NCBI GenBank assembly: GCA_003508835.1
Contig: PUFA01000006.1
Coordinates: forward strand, 3,410,001-3,474,000
From: Eonycteris spelaea
Taxonomy: Eukaryota > Chordata > Mammalia > Chiroptera > Pteropodidae
Reading direction: 5' to 3'
Length of the DNA: 64,000 bases
Below, piece after piece: positions 13,050-25,020 of the stretch (within the stretch, counting starts at the first letter, position 1; each line of letters starts with the position of its first letter). Under the pieces are notes generated by a model. That model made no database searches. It worked only from the letters and a program-made list of their open reading frames with translations, and was not told where the DNA came from. A program made the translations under genes and the position numbers.

Positions 13050-13620
13050 TTTTTTATTGCAGTTCACCATTTTAAAGTGTACAGTTCCGTGGTTTTATAC
13101 TAAAGGTTTTTATTTACAAGGTTGTGTGACTGTCACCACTATTCCATAACATTTTTATCATATCAGAAAGAAACCTGTTAGCATTCACTCCACACCCCGC
13201 CATCTCCTGGCAACCACTAACCTACTTTCCATTTCTAAGATTTGTCTATTCTGTACATTTTGTATAAGTGGAGTCATGCCGTATTTTGCCTTTTGTGTAT
13301 GACTTCTTTCACGTGGCATGAGGCTCTCAATGTTGTAGCATGTAATAGTACTTCATTTCTTTTTATGACTGAATAATATTTTATTGTATATTATATAAAT
13401 ACTGTGTAGATATGCCACAATTTTTTTATCCACTTACCAGTTGATGGCTATTTGGTTTACTTCCATGTTTTTGGCTATTAATGAATAATGGTATTATGGA
13501 CATTGCGTGCAGGTTTTTGTGTGAACATATGTGTAAATTCTGGGGATACACACACACACACACATGCCTAGGAGTAGAATTGCTGGGTCATATGGTAACT
13601 TTTGGAGGAATACCTTTTTT
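13050..13620 (-). mobile_element. LINE-1 3' fragment
   Basis: ttcaccattttaaagtgtac, ggcaaccactaacctacttt, catgtaatagtacttcattt and attgctgggtcatatggtaa in this order mark an antisense L1M 3' region. A short AC microsatellite (13548-13564) has grown inside it. Confidence 0.8.
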
Positions 13621-14347
13621 CTGATGAGGTGATACTGCAGAATGTGGCTTAGGTGTAAGAGCCAAATGGGCTGGCTAACTCTCCACATTGTCTTGTTCCC
13701 ACCCAGCAGAACTTAATTTAGACCATGGGACAGCCCACCTGATAACTAGATTGTTAGAGTCGGCAGAGTAGACACACCAGATTACTGCCTTTTAGAGTCT
13801 GGATGTAGAGTTTTGGAGTTAGCTGTACCCACTAACCACGTTTCTTACTTACCTCTTTGGTGAGGTGTGGGCTAAGAGCCCAGGAGTGTTCAAAAAAGTC
13901 CTTACGCTTAGAATTCAAGAGTTGGAAAGAAGTGTACTGCTCTAACAAAGGTAATAATGAAAGGGGTTAGTCTAGAAACCTGAAAGCCGTTCTTAAAGTG
14001 GCATAGTAAGATGATGAATTAAATCAGTTTTGGGCATGGTAAGTTTGGGTTTTCCAGGAGAGAGTGTTGGATGATAATGTTTGGAGATCAGGAAATTGAT
14101 CCCTGCCAGAGCTATAAATTTGAGGTTCATCCGCATGCAGGAGTAGGCAAATCACCTGTAAAGTAAAACAGTAGAGAAAAGTGTCTAGTAATTTCCATAT
14201 CTAAAATCTTTAAGGTTTTCATTCTGCCAGCTGATATTTCAGCTGTATCTCACTCTGAGTGACTTGTTTCCTTTTGAGTTTTGTGATTTTTGATTGTGAA
14301 TTTATTAATTTTGGAACCTTATTTGTGGGAATTCTTCCATGCTGAGA

Positions 14348-14424
14348 GCAAAGGTAGATCCTCAGAGAGGCAGATCTGCCTTTGCTTCTGCAGATCCTCT
14401 CTGAGGATCTGCCTTTGCTTCTGC
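14348..14424. repeat. 23-bp inverted repeat overlapping a 33-bp tandem duplication
   Basis: Arms 14348-14370 and 14396-14418 are reverse complements except for one base (core agatcctcagagagg with cctctctgaggatct), separated by 25 nt. Independently, gatctgcctttgcttctgc occurs at 14373-14391 and again at 14406-14424, giving 1.5 copies of a 33-bp unit. The DNA could extrude a cruciform and its transcript a stem. No repeat family was recognised. Confidence 0.9.
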
Positions 14425-15284
14425 TAAGGTTGGGTGGGGGACACTACCATTTGAGAATTACCCTAAAAAAAATTCTAAGTGTAAAGCTTTTAGAACCATA
14501 ATCTAGGTGAGAGTTAGCTCATTGTTGTGAATATCAGGAGAGATACTGTTGTAAGCTATCATATCCCCATCCCCTCACCAGCATTCAGTGCCAAGATTAA
14601 GAAGCAGTTTTCCTTCCAGTTCTCTTAGGTAACACCTGGACTTTGCCACTAGTACTTTGGGCCCCAGCAGGCTTTGGAATTGCAAGTTGAAATTTATAGG
14701 GGTTGGCAAAAAGCCCTGAAGGTGAATGATAGCTGGTTTACGTACTCTACATACTTTTCTAATTTTCCTCTTTCACTTAGTTTTTGGCCTTAATTGTACC
14801 TTATTTTCTTTCAGATTATTGATTTATAAAGATTTAAAGATATTTTATCCAGCGTTTGTTATTCTCAGTGATCATGTGGATATCTATTCTGTCATTCTGG
14901 CAGAAAAGGAAGTGTGTGTCTCTTTTTAGAGCATGCAGGGACAGGACAGTTAGATACAGGAAAGTCAGCCTCTAAATCAAATCAACTTGGGACAAAATCC
15001 AGTGTTTTTTTTCGGCCTACATAGTATTTTGAAAATAAAAATCAGATTTAAAATGAAAATCTGAATATTTTTTTTCTTTTTTGAAAAATTAGAAGATCTT
15101 ACAACACTGGGCTTGTAATCATGCCTAGCAGCAGTGGCTAGAACCGAGAATAGCAGCTGATTTCTTCACAGTGAACTTGTTTTCTTCAAATGCTTACAAT
15201 CTCCACCAGTTGTGCAACATATATATATGTATGCACATACCATTTCAACTTCTCTCATTCATGTTATGTGTAGACATTTGTGGA

Positions 15285-15525
15285 TTATCCTTGTGCCAGG
15301 TAGTAGTGCTAATAGATAATTTCACATTTGTTCACTGATTTAATTCTAAGAAGAAACCTGCAATTTATTCCTGATATATAGTAGTATCTTCAAGTTACAG
15401 ATGAAGAAACTGAGTTAAATGAGGGTATATAAATTCTTCAAGGTCTCATGGTGTCACAGCTACAATTTGAACCTAGAACTGTCTTATTCAAACTCCTACT
15501 GTTTCAGTGCTAGTCTTAACTTTTT
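15285..15525 (+). repeat. MIR SINE
   Basis: Segments ctgatttaattctaagaaga, cagatgaagaaactgagtta and cacagctacaatttgaacct follow MIR order; ends near a T run at 15531-15548. Confidence 0.65.
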
Positions 15526-16029
15526 GGGTTTTTTTTTTTTTTTTTTTAAGCAATGGAGCTGTTTCAAATGAAATCTTAGTGAAGTCCAGTATGTAAAACC
15601 AATAAAGATAGCACAGTTTTGATGACAAGTAAATGGGGCGGGGCACAGTTATGTGGGAATTGGAATCTGAGTGCTTAGCTCTTTAGTAGTCTTTAGGCAA
15701 CTCTCCGGAATTCCTAGGATTCTACTAAACATTTAGGACACACTATCTCTATAACATTAGCATACGAGTTTTCAGCTCCTTGGGATGTTATAGTTACAAT
15801 AAGTCCATTTCTCTTAGGCTTGCTGGTATGTCTGTCTTCTTTAGTGAATCCCTCTTATCACATTGTTGATTCATGTGGGTACGTGTTCAGAAAATGGTGA
15901 ATATTTTAGCCTTCTATTTCTGTTTCCTGAGTGTTTTAATTAGAACTATGTTATGATTTATAGTTTCACTTACTTTGGAGCATCTGATAACTAACTCTTC
16001 TCTACTTTTCAGATTCTCTTTGTGGCCAG

Positions 16030-16073
16030 ATGGGTTTGTATGGACAAACTTGTCCATCTGTAACTTCATTAAG
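16030..16073 (+). CDS. FOXJ3: FOXJ3 first coding exon (residues 1-15)
   Basis: The exon runs from 16013 to 16073. It follows a pyrimidine-rich tract ending ttttcag and is followed by the donor AAG|gtgagt at 16074. It carries 17 nt of 5' UTR, then ATG at 16030. The encoded start is MGLYGQTCPSVTSL plus the first two bases of an Arg codon (phase 2), which the exon at 36373 completes with a G. This matches the known FOXJ3 N-terminus, to my recollection differing from human at residue 7 (Thr here, Ala in human). The start context is moderate: G at +4 but C at -3. No in-frame stop precedes the ATG inside this exon, so the start choice rests on family knowledge. FOXJ3 is a nuclear forkhead transcription factor. 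Upstream non-coding exons and the promoter lie outside the window. Confidence 0.93.
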
Positions 16074-16814
16074 GTGAGTACTTTTCTTTTTCTTTATTGA
16101 AATACGTAACATTTAAAAAGTTATGCCAGTTAAGTCACATTAGAATGAATTTCAGGATGAGGTTCTGAATAAAATACTATAGTTTGTTTTGTCAAATAGT
16201 GCTATTTGATGTGAGGTTGGGAGATATTTTTGCTTACAGAGGTATTTATGGTAATAGGATTTGGATCTTAATCTCCACTTAGTTTACATATGTTCTTTTA
16301 CATGAAATAACATGATTTTACACTTCTTTGTCATTCCTTTTTTAAAGAAACTAATCTGCTCTTGCTTGTTTAATTAGAAAATACATAGTAAATTTTGATT
16401 GCTTTGGTAGCAGATTATTAAATAAGACTAGATAGTAATTTTGACTTCTTTCTAAAGGATGATATAAACATCATACCTATCCTCATTTATAATAAATAAG
16501 TAAAATTTAAAAAGTAGAAACTAAATTGTATACAACTCAGTGGTTTTAGATTTTTTTGAAGTTGCTAAATCCTTTACAAATTAAATCTTACGTGAAATCT
16601 AATGAATAAAACAGATGAATGTGGGACTTTTCTGCTTGCTTAGTTTTTCATTTTCTACCCTCACATTTGCCCCTGAGGGATTGCCACAGTACCCAGAGCA
16701 CAGTTTGGTAAAATAACCTAAATCTTATCTGTTAATTGAAATCTTTCAGACTAGTATATGAAGTGTTGATGGCAGCATCTGCTCATTACATTTGGTGTTA
16801 CAGCTAGCTGTATC

Positions 16815-17310
16815 ATTTATTCATTCAGCATGTTGAGCACCTAATATATTGTCAAGCACTATTCTAGATGCTGAGGTTATAGCAGTGAACATAGATAAAA
16901 ATCTATGATCATGAAGCTTACATTCTGGTGAAGGGACAATTAATGCACAAGATCAGTAAGTATCTGTTAGTGACAGTGATAAGGGCTAAGGTGAAAAATA
17001 AAATAGAGAAAGGGAATAGAAAATATAGGGTGTGTGTATGTGTGTATGTATGTGTACTTTTAGATAGGGTAGTTATGGAAAGCTTTATTGAAAAGGTGTT
17101 ATTTGAATGCATACCTGAAAGAGTGATGGAACAAGCCATTTATTGGGTATATGGATGATATGTATTCCAGGCAGAGGGAATTGAGGAAGTGCTAAGGCAG
17201 GAGATTTGCCTCGTATGTAGAGTAACAGTGAAGAGTAACAGAGTAAGTGATGAGTTGGAATTGTCTGGCTTTGGAAGGTGGACGGAGAGAGAGGAGGATA
17301 CAAAATTGTT
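16815..17310 (-). repeat. LINE-2-like fragment, long copy
   Basis: Starts tattcattcagcatgttgag and contains agcactattctagatgctga, gaagcttacattctggtgaa, gaaagctttattgaaaaggt and tattccaggcagagggaatt. A TG/TATG microsatellite lies inside at about 17028-17056. Confidence 0.55.
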
Positions 17311-20159
17311 AGAGCCATGAATGTGAAACCAAGGAATTCCTTAGGCTTGAAAGAAATTCTGGTTGTCTAGAGTGGCAAAAAAGAAAAATGAAGTTGCCTT
17401 TTCATTTTACATACTTTAATTTTCAGCAGGCCAAAGCTGGTTATTCTTTTTCCTCAGTAAAATGTTTTGCCCCATGCCATATGATACTTCCCTGAGAATG
17501 CATCTTCCATCTTAAAATGGAAATAGATGGAGATTGATTGATTTCTCCTTTGCTAAAGTCTGTGTGTCCCCTCTCCCCTATCCCCAAACAAGGGACACCT
17601 GTGTATCTATGAAAAGAACTTTTAAAAAAGAGTATCATCTTTTCTTTAATCTCCAAAGCTGTTGTATAAAGATATTTTAGTGTGGGATATGCTGAAACAA
17701 ATCATATATTAAAGTCACTGAGATTTTAAATCCCTTTATTTGAATATTTGTGTTTAGGTTAAGCTTGTATATGACATTGGGTTAAGACATATATATCTTT
17801 TTTGCTTGATATAGAATTTGAAGGGATGATGAAAGAGAAGAAATACCATGAATTATTTTGTAATTTGCTCACTGTGTGTGATAATTCTTTGCACTATATT
17901 CTAGAATTAGTTTTTTTTGTTGGATGCAGCTATAAAATTAGTCTTTAATTAAAAACTGAGAAGCTCTATGGCATTTGAGTTGAGATATTTAGTATTTTTC
18001 ATTTCTGTAATATTCTGTATGGTCCATCTGTGAAGCAGAGACCATTGTTTGTCATTGATTTTTCTAACTGGATGTCAGCATTGGTTTGATATAAGAGAAG
18101 AAAAGATTGTTTTTTTTTTTTCTTTCTTTTTTGGTGATGGTGGGAAATTCGATTACTTAAAACCACAATAAATTTTAGTCTGCTTTCCCATAGAGTCTTC
18201 CTCAAACCAGAAGCATTCTCCCCAACTACACTATCCAAATAGGAATAGAGCCATAACTCTTAAAGTAGTTATACCCACTGGCAAACACTGCTAGTTTGCC
18301 ATACCTCCCTTATATCTAGAAAGTGGCCAACCTCAAGACAAGAAGCATCTCAGTTGGTGGAAAAGAACTGGCTTTATGGCTGGGAATGAGAAAAGGGGTA
18401 GGCAGGTAGGGGTTTGTAGGCATAGTTAAGAATGGGAATTGATAATTTATAAGTAAAGTTAGAGGTGGAATGAATACATGTGACATCTAAAAATTTTGTT
18501 GAGTAGGAAAGGGTATTTAGTAAATGAATGAAAACTTTTCTTCTCTCCCCTTTAAATATTTAAGGTAAACAGGTATTTTCTTATGATATATGGATCCTAG
18601 ATTAATTGGAATGTGTTAGGATTATTTTTAAATTACTTATTCTTTTTTATGAATAAAAGGTAATACATATTTCTTGTAGATAATTTGGAAAGACAGAGAT
18701 AGCTATTGTTATCTTCATATTATGTAATTTTATACCAAGTATACTGTCTGTGAATTAGAAAAAGCCCAGTAAATTTCCTTTAAAAAGAGTTCAAAAAGAT
18801 TTTGTGCCAATGACTAAGTATACCATTTAATTTTAACCAAGCTGCTCTGCCAAGAGGGGGCACTAAAGATGGACTGCAAGCCTGGAAAAGGAAAAAGATA
18901 TTTGTGCCTTCCTGTCTATTCTTTGTGTTTCATAAGAGTGTTACTCCATTAAAGGCTTCCCATCCCTACAGGAGAGCTTTATAGGAACCAGATGTCAAAG
19001 CAGAAGTGTGATGTGCACAGTCCCAATTCCAGTATGATTAAAGCTGATTGGGAGGAAAGGATGAGGGTTTGGAGCAGAGGGGCAATAACTTAATAACTTG
19101 TTCCAGCAAACTACTAAGAGATGTAGTATAAAAAGATGTTTTCTCAGATCTGTTTTGCAGTCAGTGTTTATGTAGAGTACTTTGCATGTCGCTAAAAAAA
19201 CAAAACCCTAATTTTGTAACTCATGTGAAATTATATGAAAAATTTACATGAATTCACAAGTATGCCTTGCAATCTGAATCCACTACATTTATGTCCTGAG
19301 TTTGAATAATAAGAGTCTGGATAGTGAGTACTGGGTCATCTACATCTCTAGTTCTTCAGTTTTCGATAGCAAGAGTGAGAGTGTAGATAATGATGGATAC
19401 AGTTTCTGTCAAACAATAGAATCTTAAAAATTTAGCAATATCCATTTGGTTTGAGTTTGCATAAGATGGATTTGAATCCTAGGTATACCTGTGTTTTATA
19501 TCCAAGTATAGATTCAGTAAGAGCAAAAAAGCCTACTGAAAAAAGCAAAAGCTTTCCTAGAACATTTGCTTTCTTTAGACACGTTAGCACATATATTTAT
19601 ATAACCCACTTCTTTCACATATTGTAGCAATAGACTTTTTATAATTTGGTTTTGATCAAAGCAAAATAAACTTTGATAATTCTTTGGACTTGTTAAAATG
19701 GGGCCTTTCCTGCATTTCTAAATTGGCTAACATCAATTAGAGGATTTATTTTATGGTTCATCCATGTCTTCAGCCTGGATACTGCGTTATCAGTAGCACT
19801 TTAGTTTCTGGTAACGTTCACTACTTTCTATATTGAGATCTCTTCCTCTTGTTTTCTTTTCTGTTTTTTACCCCTTTTTTCACACTCATTTTTTCCTTTT
19901 TGTTATGCTTCTTTCTTAAAAATGCTTTTTATTATTGATCTAATATCTGTTTGGGATATGCTAGGGAACACAGGGATAGTTTAACTAGAGAAGCTCGTGT
20001 GTTTTGTCCCAGATGAATTTCCTGTCCATCTGTTTCCTCATTTTCCTCCTGTTGATATTGATGACCCTGCTATTTAAAATGACCAGAGGTGGGTAGATTT
20101 TATTTTAAGGCTTCTTGCTGCCTTGATTTTAATAGCAGGCTCAGTATTGATAAGGCAGC

Positions 20160-20300
20160 TCTGAGATATACCCTTAGAATCAGGTAGATAGAGGGTCATA
20201 TCTCTGCCACATACTACCCATGTGATCTTGGACAAGTTACTTCAGTTTTCCAAATGTTGTTGTAATAAGATTGTTGATGCTTACCTTACTCATCTGGTAG
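20160..20300 (+). repeat. MIR SINE core fragment
   Basis: ctgccacatactacccatgt, gatcttggacaagttactt and ccttactcatctggtaggat resemble the MIR 5'/core region. Confidence 0.45.
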
Positions 20301-20677
20301 GATTAATATGATTAAATATATACATAAGGCATCTGGCATATTTTTCCCTCTTCTCCATTTTCCAAAATAGAAAGCAAAGAAACCATCATTTTTAGAATAA
20401 AAGAGGACAGATTTGTATCCTTTGCTGTCAGCTTTAAAACATGGGACAGAAGAGGATTTTTTTTCTCCTTCTGTTTTCCTTTTACCCTAAATACTTAGAT
20501 TCTACAGTTTCCACCAGTAGTGTCCATGTTTGCAACTGGCCTTCAGACTAAGAATATTGCTGACATTTAATATTTTATTTTACTTTTCTATTATTTTTTT
20601 TAAGACAAAGCACCCTTGGTTGACCTCACAGATTGCAAGGACCTTGTCAGTTTACAATCTTTATTTTTTATTTTTAT

Positions 20678-20795
20678 GCCTACAGCCCTTGATCTTCCTA
20701 GGTGGTCTCCCATCCAAGTACTAACCAGACCCGATCCTACTTAGCTTCCGAGATCAGATGGGATGGGGCTTGTTCACGGTGGCATGGCCATAGAC
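20678..20795 (-). pseudogene. 5S rRNA-derived retrocopy / possible SINE, copy 2
   Basis: A second 118-nt minus-strand 5S rRNA-like sequence, ending 5' at gtctatggccatgccacc. It is more diverged than copy 1 in the 3' part. It shares with copy 1 the changes read on the + strand as cttg for cccg, cctag/cctaa for cccag, and gcatgg for gtatgg. Its A/T-rich flanks are alike: tctttatttttta with tttttatg on the left and tctacttttatttttatg on the right, which suggests a target-site duplication. The shared non-CpG changes favour a common source element over two independent 5S retrocopies. Confidence 0.85.
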
Positions 20796-21399
20796 TCTAC
20801 TTTTATTTTTATGATTAATACAATTGTATGCTTTTAGGTCTGCCCCACAGTGGCAGAAATAGCTTTTGCATATCCTGTTGTCATCTTTATCAAACTTTTT
20901 TTGGACTGATAAAAAATCTGTTAATTTTCATGTTTATTTATGGCATGTCCAATTAAATGAAGAATAATGAGAAACCCTCTTAATTTTGACCATTATAGAA
21001 ACTTTTTCTAAAATGTATTTTGAACTTTCTGGCTTAGCTTCTAAAGCTTTACTGTCTGAAATGGTAGTCCCTAGTCTCATGTAGCTGTTTAAATTGATTA
21101 AAAATAGATAAGATTTTCCACTCAGCTTCTGAATCACACTAGCCACATTTTAAGTGTCTGTAGCCACACATGGCTAGTGATTATCATTGGATAGCACACA
21201 AATATTTCCATTATTGCAGAAAGTTCTGTTAGACAGTTCTGGTCTAGATCATCCTAAATGTAATTTAAATCTAAGATGATTTAATGCCTTTGGCTTCCAT
21301 TTCTGAATGGAAGAGTATTGAAGAGTACCATTGACTATTTATTGACTTAAGGGCATTATAAAAGTTCTTTTGTGATTAAATATTGACTTTGATGGCTAG

Positions 21400-21640
21400 C
21401 ATTTATGGTGTTCTTTCTACTAAACAAGGCATTATTTAACCATTTTGAAGTATATTAATTAAATTCCCCCAGCAACTCTATGAGGTCAGTACAATTATCT
21501 TCATTTCACAAATTAGGAAACTGAGGTAAAGTTAAGCAGCTCAAGAGCATGCATCATATAAAGAACAGAGCTGAGATTTTTATATAGGTCTTGTTTCAGT
21601 ACCCATGCTCTTGGTTACTAAATTCTGCTTCTTGGTTGTC
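21400..21640 (+). repeat. MIR SINE
   Basis: gctagcatttatggtgttct, caactctatgaggtcagtac and attaggaaactgaggtaaag mark a sense-strand MIR. Confidence 0.65.
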
Positions 21641-23349
21641 AGTATTCATAATAATTTGAGGCTTTTTCTTAAATGAGGGGTGCCAAAAAACATTTCACTT
21701 AATTGAGGATACTATAAAAAAAATAAATGCAAAAGGAAAAAATCAGGAGACTGGAAAAAAATGATAGAAAACTGGTAATTTAATTTTTAAATACATTCTC
21801 TGAAATTGAAAAAAAGTCTAGTTATGAAAGACAGCAGTTGTTTTAGGGGGAGGCGGTGGTGAAATCTGAGTTGTCATGAATTTACATACATAGGGAATAA
21901 TAATACTAGAGGTAATAGAAGGTAAAAAAGCATTCGTGAATATACAAAGTATGAAAGGAGTTAAATATAAAATCCATGTCTACCAACAGGGCTCATAATA
22001 TAAAATAATAATACTGAAAAATAAAAAAATTATTTGACTTAGTAAGTTTCTTTTCATCAAGCTTTACTTGGTTGCAAGAAAAGGAAACCAGCATTAGATA
22101 TATCAAATGAAAAAGAAAAACAAAACATTTATTTGGAAAATATTGGGGTATTTCACAGAATGCAGGGATAGCTGGACCTCTGAGGGAACAGAATTTAGAT
22201 TCTTAGGAACCTAGGCAGTTTACTCTCTTCTCTGTTGCATTTCTCCATATGTAATTTACTTCTCTATTTTGCAAACCAGCTTTCTTTGCCTTTCTGGCAC
22301 TTGGCCATCCGATGCCTTCCAAATTCATAGCTTCTTCATTCAGGACATCTGCCCAGACAGATTCTCTTCTGATTCTAAATTCTTGAGGTAGAAAATCCTG
22401 TGAACAACTTGGGTGAGGTATCGTCCCTGGTTCAAGTCCTTTAATTTGTTGTTGTAGTACTGGTATAGACATGGTATAGATACAACTTTTAGGACCTTGG
22501 GATAGAGACAGGATGGAGACAACTCTGAGAAAGGGCATAGTGAACTAGGCAAAACACTACAAAAATGTCTGATACAAAGCAGACGTGTATCCAGTGTTGA
22601 GTGAGAAGAGTTAGGATTTCAAGAGATATTTTCAGGGTTCAGACCCTTATAGTCATATATGGGTAGTGAATGGGAGACTTGACTCCCCACTTGCAAAGAA
22701 AAAGGGAGTAGCCTTAGAATTGCAAATTTGAAATTAGACTTCTGCTTCAATTTTATCAGATTGAGAGATACATGTTGAATATTTACGTGCTTACTAGTAT
22801 TCACGATTCTCATAAAAACAACAAAAGAAAAGGAAAACAAAAAAGTTATGCTGCCCCATACTAGTGCTTACTTGAGAATCTCAAGGATAGATGCTATGGA
22901 CAGGTCTCTGTTGAAGTCCTATGGTGCTGAATGGAGATTTTAAGCCTAGGAATACACTTTCTTATAGTTACATTAACATAGTTATATTCCCCACCCCACC
23001 ACATATATATGGAGCTTGCAGAGTGCTATATTAGCTATGTGAAAATATACAATTCAAGGAGATTATGGAAAGATGAGACTTTGAATAAATAGAGGCTGAG
23101 AAAAAGATAGTACTTTTTAATACTTACAGGTAGGTCTATGGATAGTTCAAGAAATAGAAAACCGAGAAGCCCAGGTAATGTAATGAGAGGAGCACTGGAT
23201 TGGAAACCATATAAAGTGGGAATAATCATTCATACTTTACCCTAAAGCACACACATAATTCTTTTTGTTATTAATATTAAGAAGAATCCTATGTGGTGTA
23301 AATTAAATTCATGAAAGAAGATTACCACTTTTCAGATTGAATTTAGACA

Positions 23350-23640
23350 TTCTAATAATGGGTATGGAGTGATATCTCATTGTGATTTTAATTTGCATTT
23401 CCCTAATGACTACTAATGTTGAACATCTGGAATGTGCTTATTGGCTACTTGTATGTCTGTTCATAACTTTTGCACATTTTAAAATTGGGTACTTTGTCTT
23501 ATTATTGCATTTAAGAGCTCTTTATGGATACAAATTTATTGTTAGAGTAAAAAAGGTTTCCAGTTTTGATCCAACTTATCAACTTTTTCTTTTAGGGTCT
23601 TAGCTGAGAAATCCTTACCTACTCCAAATCACAAATATTT
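23350..23640 (-). mobile_element. LINE-1 fragment
   Basis: gagtgatatctcattgtgat, aatgactactaatgttgaac and tctttatggatacaaattt belong to the antisense L1M region just 5' of the 3' end. The copy appears interrupted on its right by the next LINE-1. Confidence 0.65.
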
Positions 23641-25020
23641 TTTTTTTTCTTTTTTTAAAGAAAATATATAGGTGTAATGAACATAGTACAGTTTGATAAG
23701 TTTGACATATATACACACATAAAATCATTACCACAACATAACTATCACTCCCCAAAGCTTCCTAGTATCCCTGTGTGATTCTTCCCTCTCGTCCCTCTCT
23801 CTGCAAGATATCAGCAGGTCTGCTTTTCTGTCACTATGTTTGTTTGAATTTTCTACTGTTCTATAGAAATGGAGTTGTACAGTATGTATTTTTTTGGGGG
23901 TGTGGCTTCTTCAGCATAATTATTCTGAGATTCATCTTTGTTGCTGTATGTGTCAGTAGTTCTGTCCTTTTTGTTCTGTTGGATTTATGCACAATAATCT
24001 GTGTATTCATTTACTCATTGGTGGATATTTGGATTGTTTCCAGTATGGGCTATTACAGGTAAAAATGCTATAAACATTTGTGTATATGTCTTTGTGTAGA
24101 CATATGGTTTATTTGGGTTAAATACCTAAAAGTGTTATGACTAGATCATATGATAGGTGTATGCTTTAACTTTTTAAGAAACTGTCATTATTTTCGAAAA
24201 TGGTAGTACCATTTTAGAGTCCCACGAGCAATATATGAGTATTCCAGTTGCTCCATATCTTTATCAGTACTCGATATGGTCAGTCTTTTAATTTTCGCCA
24301 TTCAGGTAGGTGTATAGTGACATTATAATTTGTAGTTCCTTAATGACAAATAATGTTGAGCATCTTTTCACGTGCTGCTTTGCCATCTCATATCTTCTTT
24401 GTTAAAGTATCTGTTCAAATCTTTTGCCTATTTTTTAAAAATTGGGTTTGCTTTATTATTACTATTAAGTTTTGAAAGATCTTTATTTCGGATACAGTCC
24501 TTAAGATCTGCGCTTCGCCAACATTTTCTTCCAGTTTGTGGCTTTTCTTTTCATTCTCATAACACTGTCTTTTGAAGAACAGAAGTTTTTTAATTATGAT
24601 AAAGTCTAACTTGACAGTTTTATCAGTTATGATTTTTAATGTCATCTCTGAGAAATATTTGCCTAACCAAATGTAACGTTTTCTGTTATGATTTCTCTTA
24701 GAAGTTTTATAGTTCGAGCTTTTATATTTAGTTCTGAGATTCATTTTTCAGGTTTTGTGTATTATGTGAGGTTAAGGGCCGTTGTTAACTTTTTTCCCAA
24801 TACAGGTAACCAGTTGTATCAGCATCATTTTTGAGAAGTCTTTCATCTCTCCATTAACTTGTCTTGTTACCTTCATTGAAAATAAGTTGACCAAGTATAT
24901 GTGGGTCTATTTTTGGATTTTGTTCCATTGGTTTATGTGTCTATTCTTTCACCCAAACTACTTGTCTTTATTATAGCGGGTTTAAAGTAGTAAGTCTTGA
25001 AATCTGAAAGTCTTAAGTAC
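23641..25020 (-). mobile_element. LINE-1 3' fragment, about 1.4 kb
   Basis: Begins with a T-rich tail, then ggtgtaatgaacatagtaca, tatggtcagtcttttaattt, cttccagtttgtggcttttc, tcatctctgagaaatatttg and a caccaaactacttgtctttatt-like segment near 24950-24980. This is an antisense LINE-1, probably inserted next to or into the older fragment on its left. Confidence 0.7.

Larger units (their letters stand above)
1..16012 (+). other. FOXJ3: FOXJ3 upstream intron (partial)
   Basis: Intronic sequence before the first coding exon; its own start lies outside the window. It contains the LINE-1, LINE-2-like, MIR, LTR, 5S-related and tRNA-Cys-half insertions and the inverted repeat listed separately. I recognise nothing in about 770-1315, 1585-2770, 2990-3835, 4065-5065, 5225-5890, 6320-7025, 7800-9845, 11175-13045, 13625-14345, 14430-15280 and 15550-16012, apart from short A/T runs. 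No CpG-rich promoter-like stretch was seen. The short open frames on both strands lack recognisable protein motifs. Confidence 0.85.

Noticed and set aside
22203..22552. Two overlapping minus-strand open frames (111 and 70 codons)
   Set aside because: No recognisable motif, splice signals or codon pattern of a gene; the overlap in two frames fits chance.
24415..24744. 109-codon minus-strand open frame
   Set aside because: Falls within an antisense LINE-1 fragment and is a remnant or chance frame.
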